NCBI GenBank assembly: GCA_031285465.1
Contig: JAITWD010000175.1
Location: forward strand, 1-9,996
Reading direction: 5' to 3'
Source of the DNA: Lachnospiraceae bacterium
Lineage (GTDB): Bacteria; Bacillota; Clostridia; Lachnospirales; Lachnospiraceae
Length of the DNA stretch: 9,996 nucleotides
Shown: positions 1 through 6,833 of the stretch, piece by piece
Layout: every line of letters starts with the position of its first letter
Position numbering within the stretch: the stretch's first letter is position 1
Notes under the pieces: generated by a model
Told to the model about the DNA's origin: nothing
Databases searched by the model: none
What the model saw: only the letters and a program-made list of their open reading frames with translations
Position numbers and translations under genes: made by a program

Positions 1-2
1 TT

Positions 3-515
3 CTCTCGGTGCTGGGGGGAGATAAAGAGCGGAAGATAATCTGTGACATTACCGATACCGATAATCCGGAGGATCATATCCATACAATGATAGTGAACAA
101 GGATGTGGACAACTATAACCCCAACGATTATGCAATAATATTGGTCGCCGCCAATTATGTGGCGTGCCGTCTTCGGGAAATACCACCAATGCATAGTCTT
201 GGAAGCGTGGCGGAACTGCGGACGCCACCGGCAGTGCGTTTTTTTGCCGCCGCCATGATGAATAAAAAAATCGTTAAAGGAGCCCTTTGTCATTCACTGT
301 GGCTGCTCACACCGGTTCCCGAACTGCTGCGCGGCCGCCTGGTTACCTGTCACACGGTTGTTTTGGCCGATATTCACAATGCCGGGGCGGTTTTCGTACC
401 CGATCCGTCACATGTAGTGGTGGACAACGATTTGGTAACCGGTCGCTCGGCCGCCGATCTGGAAGATTACACCCGCACCCTGGCCGCTACATACCTTAAA
501 CTAAATTCAAAATAG
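3..515 (+). CDS. DJ-1/PfpI family protein, 5' truncated by window edge
   Basis: The reading frame is open to the left edge, so the N-terminus lies outside the window. A GTG at 9 is in frame, but no Shine-Dalgarno can be seen before it and the family normally has an N-terminal beta strand with a conserved Glu upstream, so I treat the gene as partial. About 170 residues are visible. The nucleophile-elbow segment GALCHSLWLL has its Cys codon at 288-290. It is followed by a segment around TCHTVVLADIHNAGA and the C-terminal VVVDNDLVTGRS, which match the DJ-1/PfpI (ThiJ) glutamine-amidotransferase-like fold. In that family this part carries the reactive Cys and the closing strands, and members range from glyoxalases and chaperones to proteases; the sequence does not say which applies here. 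The next gene is in the same direction about 60 bp away, across a tandem repeat, and no terminator is visible between them. Confidence 0.85.
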   Translation, partial: LSVLGGDKERKIICDITDTDNPEDHIHTMIVNKDVDNYNPNDYAIILVAANYVACRLREIPPMHSLGSVAELRTPPAVRFFAAAMMNKKIVKGALCHSLWLLTPVPELLRGRLVTCHTVVLADIHNAGAVFVPDPSHVVVDNDLVTGRSAADLEDYTRTLAATYLKLNSK

Positions 516-553
516 TGATCAAGAAACTAAATAATGATCAGGAAACTAAATAA
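516..553 (+). repeat. Two-copy 19-bp tandem repeat before the AGE-family gene
   Basis: Two consecutive 19-bp units, 516-534 TGATCAAGAAACTAAATAA and 535-553 TGATCAGGAAACTAAATAA, differ at one base (A/G at unit position 7). A third unit begins at 554 (TGATG) and is then lost. The array starts immediately after the TAG of the DJ-1/PfpI gene and ends 11 bp before the Shine-Dalgarno of the next gene. A shorter echo (AAACTAAAT) occurs inside the last codons of the upstream gene near 498-506. Each unit contains TGA and TAA triplets, so the spacer is dense in stop codons. Confidence 0.9.
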
Positions 554-564
554 TGATGTAATAT

Positions 565-570
565 AAGGAG
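565..570 (+). promoter_or_regulatory. Ribosome binding site that decides the AGE-family start
   Basis: AAGGAG lies 1 nt before the ATG at 572 but 7 nt before the in-frame ATG at 578. Only the second has normal spacing, so translation most likely begins at 578 and yields a protein two residues shorter. Confidence 0.75.
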
Positions 571-577
571 AATGGAT

Positions 578-2185
578 ATGAATAACTTCAAACTTAGCTC
601 CACTGCTAAAAGTTACATAGAAAAAACAGCACAATCATACAAATATAAGCATGATCCCTATCTAAATATTAAAAATCTTATAAATCTTCATCGCGATCTG
701 ATCATCGCCGATGACTTTGAAGGCTCTAACCGGTGGATCGAGCACTTAGAAAATGAGTTGATGAGATTTTGGATGAAGCCGGAAGTCAAAGATATGAGCA
801 AGGGGCTTTTCCGTTCTTTTCTTATTAATGATGGTAAACACCTTCCCGGTCTTGATGCAGTCGATCAATGGCCGGCAGAACTGCGCAAGGCTATTCAGAA
901 AGATGAAAATGGCAATTACAGCGCAGAAGCGGGTGATTTGCTTGAAGGTCCCGAAAAAAATGCTGATAAAAATTTTGTAAGGGTACATTCCCGACAAACC
1001 TTCGCCTATGGTGTGGCGTATAATATGACCGGCAAACCGGAATACTTTGAGCTATGCAGAAAAGGCGCCTATGCACTGATGGAGCTGATCGGGAATAATG
1101 GCTCAATGTTTACACGGCAACACCTGTCTAAAGGTGATTTCATCAACGATACCAAAACGCGTACCAGTCAGGATCTCGCCTATGGAATGACCGGTATTGC
1201 ATTTTATTACTATCTGACCCATGATGAGGCGGTTCTTGATAAGATCCGGGCACTGAAAAATTATATCTTTGATAATTATTTTCACCAAGGCAAAGAGGTC
1301 TTTACCTGGCTACCTCATAAAAATACCAGTAAAGAGCAAAGTGTTGAATTGGTTGCCCATCTCGACCAGCTGTACGCATATATGTTATGGCTGACCCCTT
1401 CGTTGCCGGCAAAGGAAAAAAATGAGTATAAGGCCGACATGAAGCGGATTGCGGATATTATGATCGAAAAATTCTATTCAGAGGTTTATGGTACCTTTTG
1501 GGGAGCCAGCACCTCCAGTGACATGCAAACACTGGGGACATCACACACCGACTTCGGCCATTCGGTAAAAGCTATGTGGGTAATTTACCAGGTAGGTATT
1601 TGGACCGACCAGATTTATTATGTGAATTTTGCCCGACAGAAGATACACGCCATCTTAGAAAGTGCGTTTGATGTTTCAAACGGATCGTGGAACCGCCGCA
1701 TCCTGGACGACGGTTCGATTGACCGGGACAAAGAATGGTGGGGACTTGCCGAACTAAATCAGGCGGCGGCGCTTTTGGCAATAAAAGACCCGTCCTATCT
1801 GCAGTATTTGAATAAGACCTATGCCTTTTGGTTCAAAAATATGATCGACTATAAGCATGGTGAGATATGGCATGTTTTGGATGGTGAAACACTCTATCCT
1901 AAGCAGATGTTCCCCAAAGCACACTGTTGGAAAAATGGGTTACATTCTTTGGAGCATTGCCTGTTCGGATATTTAACCAGTAAACAAATATTGGGAGAGA
2001 ACATCGAACTCTATTACGCCTTTACTTCTATTGATGAAGTAAAACATCAGACGGTGACTCCTTATCTATTCAAGGCAAACATTATTGATCAAGCGGTCAT
2101 CACCAAAAATAATGAGGAAGTATTGATAAATGACGGCGATGTCGATCGCCTAAATATCAAAGTAACCTTTGAGTTTTTGCATTAA
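578..2185 (+). CDS. AGE family epimerase/isomerase (N-acylglucosamine 2-epimerase-like)
   Basis: Predicted cytoplasmic protein of 535 residues with no signal peptide or membrane segment. It has the repeated aromatic-rich helices of the (alpha/alpha)6-barrel AGE superfamily, whose members epimerise or isomerise sugars such as N-acetylglucosamine/N-acetylmannosamine, mannose or cellobiose. Family-like motifs, numbered from the chosen Met at 578, are HSRQTFAYG (137-145), HTDFGHSVKAMW (323-334), WWGLAE (387-392) and CWKNGLHSLEH (450-460). These supply the His and Glu residues expected in the barrel pocket. At the position where AGE-type epimerases often have Glu after the motif His (HxxE), this protein has Lys331 (HSVK), so the substrate may differ from classical AGE enzymes. 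It is longer than typical members (about 390-420 residues), with extra sequence at both ends, including a tail after residue 470. No sugar transporter or kinase is adjacent to hint at a substrate. The fold assignment is firm; the substrate is unknown. Confidence 0.85.
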   Translation: MNNFKLSSTAKSYIEKTAQSYKYKHDPYLNIKNLINLHRDLIIADDFEGSNRWIEHLENELMRFWMKPEVKDMSKGLFRSFLINDGKHLPGLDAVDQWPAELRKAIQKDENGNYSAEAGDLLEGPEKNADKNFVRVHSRQTFAYGVAYNMTGKPEYFELCRKGAYALMELIGNNGSMFTRQHLSKGDFINDTKTRTSQDLAYGMTGIAFYYYLTHDEAVLDKIRALKNYIFDNYFHQGKEVFTWLPHKNTSKEQSVELVAHLDQLYAYMLWLTPSLPAKEKNEYKADMKRIADIMIEKFYSEVYGTFWGASTSSDMQTLGTSHTDFGHSVKAMWVIYQVGIWTDQIYYVNFARQKIHAILESAFDVSNGSWNRRILDDGSIDRDKEWWGLAELNQAAALLAIKDPSYLQYLNKTYAFWFKNMIDYKHGEIWHVLDGETLYPKQMFPKAHCWKNGLHSLEHCLFGYLTSKQILGENIELYYAFTSIDEVKHQTVTPYLFKANIIDQAVITKNNEEVLINDGDVDRLNIKVTFEFLH

Positions 2186-2228
2186 CCGGACATTAACCGT
2201 CAGTGGCCGTACACTGAGCGCCATACGA

Positions 2229-2243
2229 AACTATCTGAAAGTC
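2229..2243. promoter_or_regulatory. Possible CodY-like box upstream of the liv promoter
   Basis: The 15-mer AACTATCTGAAAGTC matches the published CodY consensus AATTTTCWGAAAATT at 11 of 15 positions by eye and directly abuts the -35 element at 2244. CodY controls branched-chain amino acid uptake in many Firmicutes, so the context fits. Four mismatches in AT-rich DNA make a chance match quite possible. Confidence 0.25.
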
Positions 2244-2273
2244 TTGCTTTTTACCAATACAATCTGTTATACT
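2244..2273 (+). promoter_or_regulatory. Sigma-A-type promoter of the livHMGF operon
   Basis: The -35 TTGCTT (2244-2249) and -10 TATACT (2268-2273) are separated by 18 bp. The bases TGT before the -10 give an extended -10 (TGn). Transcription would start near 2280, about 95 nt before livH and upstream of the hairpin at 2291-2334. Confidence 0.6.
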
Positions 2274-2290
2274 AAAATAATGCTTTTTAT

Positions 2291-2334
2291 GATATATTAC
2301 AATCCTCCGCTTTCTCAGAGGATTGTTTTATATC
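2291..2334 (+). terminator. Imperfect 17-bp hairpin in the livH leader: terminator or attenuator
   Basis: The left arm 2291-2307 and right arm 2318-2334 pair over 17 positions, with only a 2-base internal mismatch. The inner ACAATCCTC/GAGGATTGT is a perfect 9-bp stem around a 10-nt loop. It is followed by TTTTAT. It may terminate transcription from the AGE-family gene. Because a good promoter lies just upstream, it would also form in the liv leader RNA and could act as an attenuator. No other terminator for the AGE-family gene is visible. Confidence 0.6.
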
Positions 2335-2374
2335 ATTAATAAGACATAATGCAGATATAAATGGAGACGATGTT

Positions 2375-3262
2375 ATGATTAGCTTTATTTCGTACTTAAT
2401 AAACGGTATCAGCCTGGGGAGTATCTATGCGATAATTGCACTTGGTTATACGATGGTTTATGGAATTGCCAAGATGCTTAATTTTGCGCATGGAGACGTT
2501 ATCATGGTGGGCGGTTTTACCATCTTCTGGACGGTCAGTACGCAGGGGATGAGTCCGCTTATTGCCATTCCACTGGCGGTTGTGTTGTGTACCATTTTAG
2601 GAGTTACCATTGAGTATATTGCCTATCGGCCGTTACGCCAGGCAGCATCCTCCCTGGTAGTGCTGATCACTGCGATCGGTGTAAGTTACTTTTTGCAAAA
2701 CCTTGCATTACTTATTTTTGGCGCCAATCCCAAATCATTTGATTCAATGATACCGGTTCCTCCGATGCAATTGCTTGACGGACAGATCACCATCTTGGGC
2801 GAGACTACCGTTACCGTGATTTCCTGTCTGATAATCATGGGTGGTTTGAGTCTTTTTATCAAGAAATCCCGGCCTGGGCAGGCAATGTTAGCTGTTTCGG
2901 AAGATAAAGGTGCCGCGCAGCTAATGGGTATCAATGTTAATAAAACCATTTCGCTAACCTTTGCGATCGGTTCCGGTCTTGCCGCTATCGCCGGACTGTT
3001 ACTGTGTTCGGCCTATCCGACCTTGTCGCCTTATATCGGTTCCATGCCTGGTATTAAAGCGTTTGTTGCCGCTGTTTTTGGTGGCATCGGTTCGATCCCC
3101 GGTGCATTGATCGGTGGGCTATTATTGGGAATTGTTGAAATTTTGGGACGGGCTTACATTTCATCACAAATGGCTGATGTAATCGTCTTTTTGGTTCTGA
3201 TCCTCGTCTTGTTAATTAAACCAACCGGTATTTTAGGTAAAAAACTACAGGAAAAGGTATAG
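2375..3262 (+). CDS. livH: Branched-chain amino acid ABC transporter, permease LivH
   Basis: Integral membrane subunit of 295 residues belonging to the hydrophobic amino acid (HAAT) ABC importer family. With LivM it would form the channel for leucine, isoleucine, valine or related compounds. The N-terminus (NGISLGSIYAIIALGYTMVYG followed by NFAHGDVIM) closely follows the LivH pattern, and the protein is hydrophobic throughout with roughly eight predicted membrane segments. The cytoplasmic coupling-loop region around residues 174-206 (SEDKGAAQLMGINVNKT, then AIGSGLAAIAG) is the conserved contact with the ATPase. GGAG at 2363-2366 sits 8 nt before the ATG, supporting the start. It is the first gene of a four-gene operon, and its stop codon overlaps the Shine-Dalgarno of livM, so translation is probably coupled. 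The preceding gene is not the usual periplasmic or lipoprotein binding component. Confidence 0.95.
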   Translation: MISFISYLINGISLGSIYAIIALGYTMVYGIAKMLNFAHGDVIMVGGFTIFWTVSTQGMSPLIAIPLAVVLCTILGVTIEYIAYRPLRQAASSLVVLITAIGVSYFLQNLALLIFGANPKSFDSMIPVPPMQLLDGQITILGETTVTVISCLIIMGGLSLFIKKSRPGQAMLAVSEDKGAAQLMGINVNKTISLTFAIGSGLAAIAGLLLCSAYPTLSPYIGSMPGIKAFVAAVFGGIGSIPGALIGGLLLGIVEILGRAYISSQMADVIVFLVLILVLLIKPTGILGKKLQEKV

Positions 3263-3273
3263 GAGGAAGAATC

Positions 3274-4485
3274 GTGACTAAAAAGCCAGGTATTAATCAA
3301 GCTAAAGCTGATAATCAAGTTGACACTAATATTAAATCTAATAATAAAAATTCGAATGGCACGATCAAAAAAGCAAAAATGTCAAAATCCACTCGTGACA
3401 ATATGATCACCTATGGTATCGTTCCGATCGCTTTTATAATCGTCCAGATATTGGAAGCGGGTAACCTGATCAGTAATTTAATGAGTGGGTTGCTGGTATC
3501 CTTTTGTATCTACATTATTTTGGCGGTCTCGCTGAACCTGACGGTAGGTATTCTTGGTGAACTTAGTCTGGGGCATGCCGGTTTTATGTGTTTGGGCGCT
3601 TTTACCAGTGCTTTTTTTTCCAAATGTACCGTAGATGTTATTACCTTTGCACCGCTTCGTTTTATCTTAGCCTTGCTGATCGGAGCCGCGGTTGCCGGAT
3701 TGGCAGGCATTTTGATCGGTTTGCCGGTCTTACGACTTAAAGGTGATTATCTGGCCATTGTAACCTTGGCTTTCGGTGAGATTATCAAGAACGTGATCAA
3801 CGCTCTCTATGTTGGACGGGATCAAAACGGATTCCATGCCTCCTTAAAAGATGCGCTGTCATTAAATATGACCGATGATGGTGAAGTGATTATTGATGGT
3901 GCTCTTGGCATCATCGGGACTCCACGGGATTCATCACTACTTGTAGGGGTGCTTTTAATCCTACTTACATTATTCATCGTATTAAATCTGATCAAGTCCC
4001 GCGATGGACGGGCAATCATGTCCATCCGCGACAATTTGATCGCCGCCGAGTCGGTTGGCATCAATATTACCAAATACAAGTTAATGGCTTTCTCCATTTC
4101 TGCTGCCCTGGCTGGGGTTGCCGGTGTTTTATATGCCCATAATCTGAACAGCCTGGCGGCAACCACCCGCAACTTTGGTTATAATATGTCGATCATGATC
4201 CTGGTATTCGTCGTTTTGGGTGGGATTGGCAATATCAGAGGTTCTATGATCGCCGCGGTTGTGCTGACCTTGTTACCCGAATTGTTACGCGGACTTGATA
4301 AATATCGGATGTTGATCTATGCTGTAGTATTGATATTGATGATGCTCTTTAACTGGAGTCCCAAGATAGTAGCATGGCGAAAGCAACACACCACACGGTA
4401 TTTTATCAATAAAATATTCCGTCGGGAGCTGAAACCCGCTAATATTGATCAGAATACAGCCGATCAGAACAAGGGAGGACAATAG
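3274..4485 (+). CDS. livM: Branched-chain amino acid ABC transporter, permease LivM
   Basis: Second permease of the HAAT importer, 403 residues, starting at GTG 3274. AGGAGG at 3261-3266 lies 7 nt before this codon and overlaps the livH stop, which makes GTG a better start than the internal ATG at 3379. The family core is clear: a membrane segment near LAVSLNLTVGILGELSLGHA, then GLPVLRLKGDYLAIVTLAFGE, and the coupling loop SIRDNLIAAESVGINITKYK followed by AFSISAALAGVAG (about residues 249-285). An unusual feature is the hydrophilic N-terminal extension of about 45 residues, rich in Asn, Lys and Asp, before the first membrane helix. The C-terminal tail is likewise polar and Asn/Gln-rich. The tail-coding DNA contains the livG Shine-Dalgarno, and the stop codon is 1 nt from the livG ATG. 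Confidence 0.95.
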   Translation: MTKKPGINQAKADNQVDTNIKSNNKNSNGTIKKAKMSKSTRDNMITYGIVPIAFIIVQILEAGNLISNLMSGLLVSFCIYIILAVSLNLTVGILGELSLGHAGFMCLGAFTSAFFSKCTVDVITFAPLRFILALLIGAAVAGLAGILIGLPVLRLKGDYLAIVTLAFGEIIKNVINALYVGRDQNGFHASLKDALSLNMTDDGEVIIDGALGIIGTPRDSSLLVGVLLILLTLFIVLNLIKSRDGRAIMSIRDNLIAAESVGINITKYKLMAFSISAALAGVAGVLYAHNLNSLAATTRNFGYNMSIMILVFVVLGGIGNIRGSMIAAVVLTLLPELLRGLDKYRMLIYAVVLILMMLFNWSPKIVAWRKQHTTRYFINKIFRRELKPANIDQNTADQNKGGQ

Positions 4486-4486
4486 A

Positions 4487-5245
4487 ATGGCTTTATTAGA
4501 TGTAACCAATCTGAGTATTTCCTTCGGTGGTTTACGTGCAGTGGACAATTTTAATATTTCCATAGAAAAAGGCAGCTTGTATGGTTTAATCGGTCCTAAT
4601 GGTGCCGGTAAAACCACCTTCTTTAACTTACTGACAGGAGTGTATAAACCCAATGAGGGAATTATTAACCTGGATGGTAATAATATTACCAATATGAAGA
4701 CGGTGGAGATCAACAAAGCCGGTATTGCCCGGACCTTTCAGAACATTCGGTTGTTTAAGGAACTGTCGGTTTTAGATAATGTAAAGGTGGGTTTGCACAA
4801 TCGTTTTCATTATAATACCCTTTCCGGCATTTTACGTCTGCCTTCTTATTACCGGACCGAAAAAATCATGAACGAAAAGGCATATGAGTTGTTAAAGGTG
4901 TTTGACCTAGAGGGAGAGGCAGATTATCTGGCGGCCAATCTGCCCTATGGTAAGCAACGGAAGTTGGAGATTGCCAGGGCACTAGCCACTTCACCCAAAT
5001 TACTTTTGCTGGATGAGCCGGCGGCAGGAATGAATCCCAATGAGACGAAGGAACTGATGGACACCATTCGTTTTGTCCGGGATGAATTCGATATGACCAT
5101 TTTGCTGATCGAGCATGATATGAAACTGGTGTCGGGAATCTGTGAACGGCTTACCGTTTTGAATTTTGGTAAAGTATTAATGAGCGGTGAGACTGCGACC
5201 GTATTAAATGATAGTCGTGTAATTACTGCATACTTAGGCGAATAG
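4487..5245 (+). CDS. livG: Branched-chain amino acid ABC transporter, ATP-binding protein LivG
   Basis: Cytoplasmic ABC ATPase of 252 residues powering the LivHM channel. Walker A is GPNGAGKTT (36-44) and the Q-loop FQNIR follows ARTF. The signature is the LivG-type LPYGKQRKLEIARA (from 152) rather than LSGGQ. Walker B is LLLLDEPAAG with D176 and catalytic E177, and the switch His is H210 (IEHDM). The start is ATG 4487, with GGGAGG at 4473-4478 and an 8-nt gap. The frame extends upstream to a TTG at 4445, but that segment overlaps livM, lacks a ribosome site and adds no family sequence. Only one base separates the livM stop from this start, as expected for a coupled operon. Confidence 0.95.
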   Translation: MALLDVTNLSISFGGLRAVDNFNISIEKGSLYGLIGPNGAGKTTFFNLLTGVYKPNEGIINLDGNNITNMKTVEINKAGIARTFQNIRLFKELSVLDNVKVGLHNRFHYNTLSGILRLPSYYRTEKIMNEKAYELLKVFDLEGEADYLAANLPYGKQRKLEIARALATSPKLLLLDEPAAGMNPNETKELMDTIRFVRDEFDMTILLIEHDMKLVSGICERLTVLNFGKVLMSGETATVLNDSRVITAYLGE

Positions 5246-5258
5246 TGAGGTTGGTTTG

Positions 5259-5969
5259 ATGGCAATGCTGGAAATAAAAGATTTAGAAGTTTATTATGGA
5301 ATGATTCAGGCAATTAAAGGTATTTCCTTTGAAGTTAATGAAGGGGAGGTCATTGCACTGATCGGAGCTAACGGTGCCGGAAAAACCACCGTTTTGCACA
5401 CGGTTACCGGTCTGCTTGCGCCAAAACAAGGACGGATCATATTTAATGGTGTAGATATTTCCCGGGTCAAAAGCCATAAGATCGTTTCGATGGGGATGGC
5501 ACATGTTCCGGAAGGACGCCGGGTTTTTGCGCAATTGTCTGTTTTACAAAATCTTCTGTTAGGTGCATATACACGTAAGGATAAGAATGAGATCGAAAAC
5601 ACGATCAAAACTATTTATAAACGTTTTCCTCGTTTGGAAGAACGGAAAAATCAAATAGCAGGTACTCTTAGCGGTGGTGAACAGCAGATGCTGGCGATGG
5701 GACGGGCACTTATGTCTCATCCTAAAATTATCCTGATGGATGAACCATCAATGGGGCTTTCGCCGATATTTGTCAATGAGATCTTTGATATTATCAAAGA
5801 GGTAAGTGCTGGCGGAACCACGGTATTGCTGGTGGAGCAAAATGCCAAAAAGGCACTGTCCATTGCTCATCGCGCATATGTTTTAGAGACTGGCAAGATT
5901 TCATTAGAGGGTGACGCAACCGAACTCTTAAATGATGATGCCATAAAGAAGGCTTATTTAGGTGAGTAA
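5259..5969 (+). CDS. livF: Branched-chain amino acid ABC transporter, ATP-binding protein LivF
   Basis: Second ATPase of the importer, 236 residues, expected to form a heterodimer with LivG. Walker A is GANGAGKTT (36-44). The LivF-typical VPEGRRVFA comes next, then the canonical signature LSGGEQQ (137-143), Walker B ILMDEPSMGLSP with D161 and E162, and LLVEQNA. In LivF the switch position carries Gln-Asn (EQNA) instead of the His seen in LivG; this is normal for the family. The ATG at 5259 is chosen because GAGG at 5247-5250 is 8 nt upstream; a TTG directly before it and an ATG at 5265 are alternatives. It is the last liv gene. No terminator follows, so read-through into the cytidylate-kinase-like gene is possible. 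Confidence 0.95.
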   Translation: MAMLEIKDLEVYYGMIQAIKGISFEVNEGEVIALIGANGAGKTTVLHTVTGLLAPKQGRIIFNGVDISRVKSHKIVSMGMAHVPEGRRVFAQLSVLQNLLLGAYTRKDKNEIENTIKTIYKRFPRLEERKNQIAGTLSGGEQQMLAMGRALMSHPKIILMDEPSMGLSPIFVNEIFDIIKEVSAGGTTVLLVEQNAKKALSIAHRAYVLETGKISLEGDATELLNDDAIKKAYLGE

Positions 5970-6008
5970 TATAGTTGAATAATGTTCATATATGAAAAAT
6001 GTTTACCT

Positions 6009-6095
6009 TAATAAATAAGAACTAATATATAAACAAGAGCCAATGGATAAATAAGAGTTAAGGATAAATAAGAGTTAAGGATAAATAAGAACTAA
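6009..6095 (+). repeat. Array of about five degenerate 17-18-bp tandem repeats
   Basis: Two identical units, 6045-6061 and 6062-6078 (GGATAAATAAGAGTTAA), are followed by a variant at 6079-6095 (GGATAAATAAGAACTAA). Upstream are a matching copy (6011-6025, ATAAATAAGAACTAA) and a decayed one (6029-6043, ATAAACAAGAGCCAA). Spacing is 18 bp for the first two and 17 bp for the last. The intact unit carries TAA at offsets 4, 8 and 15, so each copy has a stop codon in all three forward frames. The array ends 1 nt before the Shine-Dalgarno of the next gene. There are no unique spacers, so it is not a CRISPR. Confidence 0.9.
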
Positions 6096-6108
6096 TGGGA
6101 GGATTTGA

Positions 6109-6747
6109 ATGAATAAGGTTGTAATTACGGTGGCGAGACAATATGGTAGTGGCGGACGTACAATCGGAGAAATGCTGGCGCGCGATCTGGGTTTCAAATA
6201 TTATGATAAAGAAATCCTAAAACTGGCATCGGATGATAGCGGTATTAATGAAGAACTCTTCGAAAAAGCCGATGAACATCTTAAAAACACCAAACTATTC
6301 AAAATTGCCCGAAATATCTACCATGGCGAGTTGATTCCACCGGAAAGCGATGAATTTACATCCAATGACAATTTATTTAATTACCAGGCAAAAATCATCA
6401 AGGGATTGGCTGAAGAAGAGTCCTGTGTCATTATTGGACGATGTGCCGATTACATTCTACGCGATTACGAAAATGTACTAAGCGTTTTTATCCATGCACC
6501 GGAGGATTTCTGTATCAATGAAGCCATGAAGAAATTAAGTCTGCCCTTAAAGGAAATAGATAAATATATAAATAAAACCGATCGTCGAAAGGCAGAGTAT
6601 TATAAGTATTACACCGGCAGAGAGTGGACCGATGCCCGAAATTACGATCTGTGTCTGAATAGTTCTAAGCTGGGATTTGAGCGTTGTATGGAAGAGATTA
6701 AGGCCTATCTTAGAGTGCGGTTCCCTGATTTGAAAATAAACAAATAG
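6109..6747 (+). CDS. Cytidylate kinase-like family protein
   Basis: Soluble protein of 212 residues. The N-terminal VVITVARQYGSGGRTIGEMLA has the glycine-rich P-loop form typical of the cytidylate-kinase-like family (Pfam 'cytidylate kinase-like', AAA_26), in which GSGG replaces the classical GxxGxGK(S/T). LGFKYYDKEIL follows, as in family members. Further conserved elements are CVIIGRCADYIL (near 105-116), DRRKAEYYKYYTGREW (near 157-172, a likely Arg/Lys-rich lid) and NYDLCLNSSKLG (near 176-187). The fold suggests nucleotide or small-molecule phosphorylation, but true Cmk activity has not been assumed: these proteins commonly occur beside a genuine cmk elsewhere in the genome. The start is ATG 6109, with GGGAGG at 6097-6102 and 6-nt spacing. 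It lies 139 bp after livF across a tandem-repeat array and is closed by a strong hairpin at 6834-6873. A functional link to the transporter is not evident. Confidence 0.9.
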   Translation: MNKVVITVARQYGSGGRTIGEMLARDLGFKYYDKEILKLASDDSGINEELFEKADEHLKNTKLFKIARNIYHGELIPPESDEFTSNDNLFNYQAKIIKGLAEEESCVIIGRCADYILRDYENVLSVFIHAPEDFCINEAMKKLSLPLKEIDKYINKTDRRKAEYYKYYTGREWTDARNYDLCLNSSKLGFERCMEEIKAYLRVRFPDLKINK

Positions 6748-6833
6748 AAGATAGAATACATTATGTACTATAGCGTTTATTTGATAGAGCTCTGTGTGCA
6801 AAAAGTTTAGTGTATAATAAAAGGTCTAATATG

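Noticed and set aside
2200..2217. Short inverted repeat TCAGTG/CACTGA after the AGE-family gene considered as its terminator
   Set aside because: Only a 6-bp stem with no following T-tract; the hairpin at 2291-2334 is a much better candidate.
3822..4172. 116-codon minus-strand open frame inside livM
   Set aside because: It is antisense to a well-conserved permease region, has no recognisable domain, and is a shadow of the livM codon pattern.
4445..4486. N-terminal extension of LivG from TTG at 4445
   Set aside because: It overlaps the livM C-terminus, has no ribosome site, and the ATG at 4487 has a good one with family-typical N-terminal sequence.
4285..4716. 143-codon minus-strand open frame across the livM/livG junction
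   Set aside because: It is antisense to two clear genes including the LivG Walker A region, with no family features.
4945..5313. 122-codon minus-strand open frame over livG/livF
   Set aside because: Serine-rich antisense shadow of the ATPase coding sequence with no independent support.
6009..6095. Repeat array considered as a CRISPR
   Set aside because: Units are 17-18 bp and directly contiguous with no unique spacers, and no cas genes are present.
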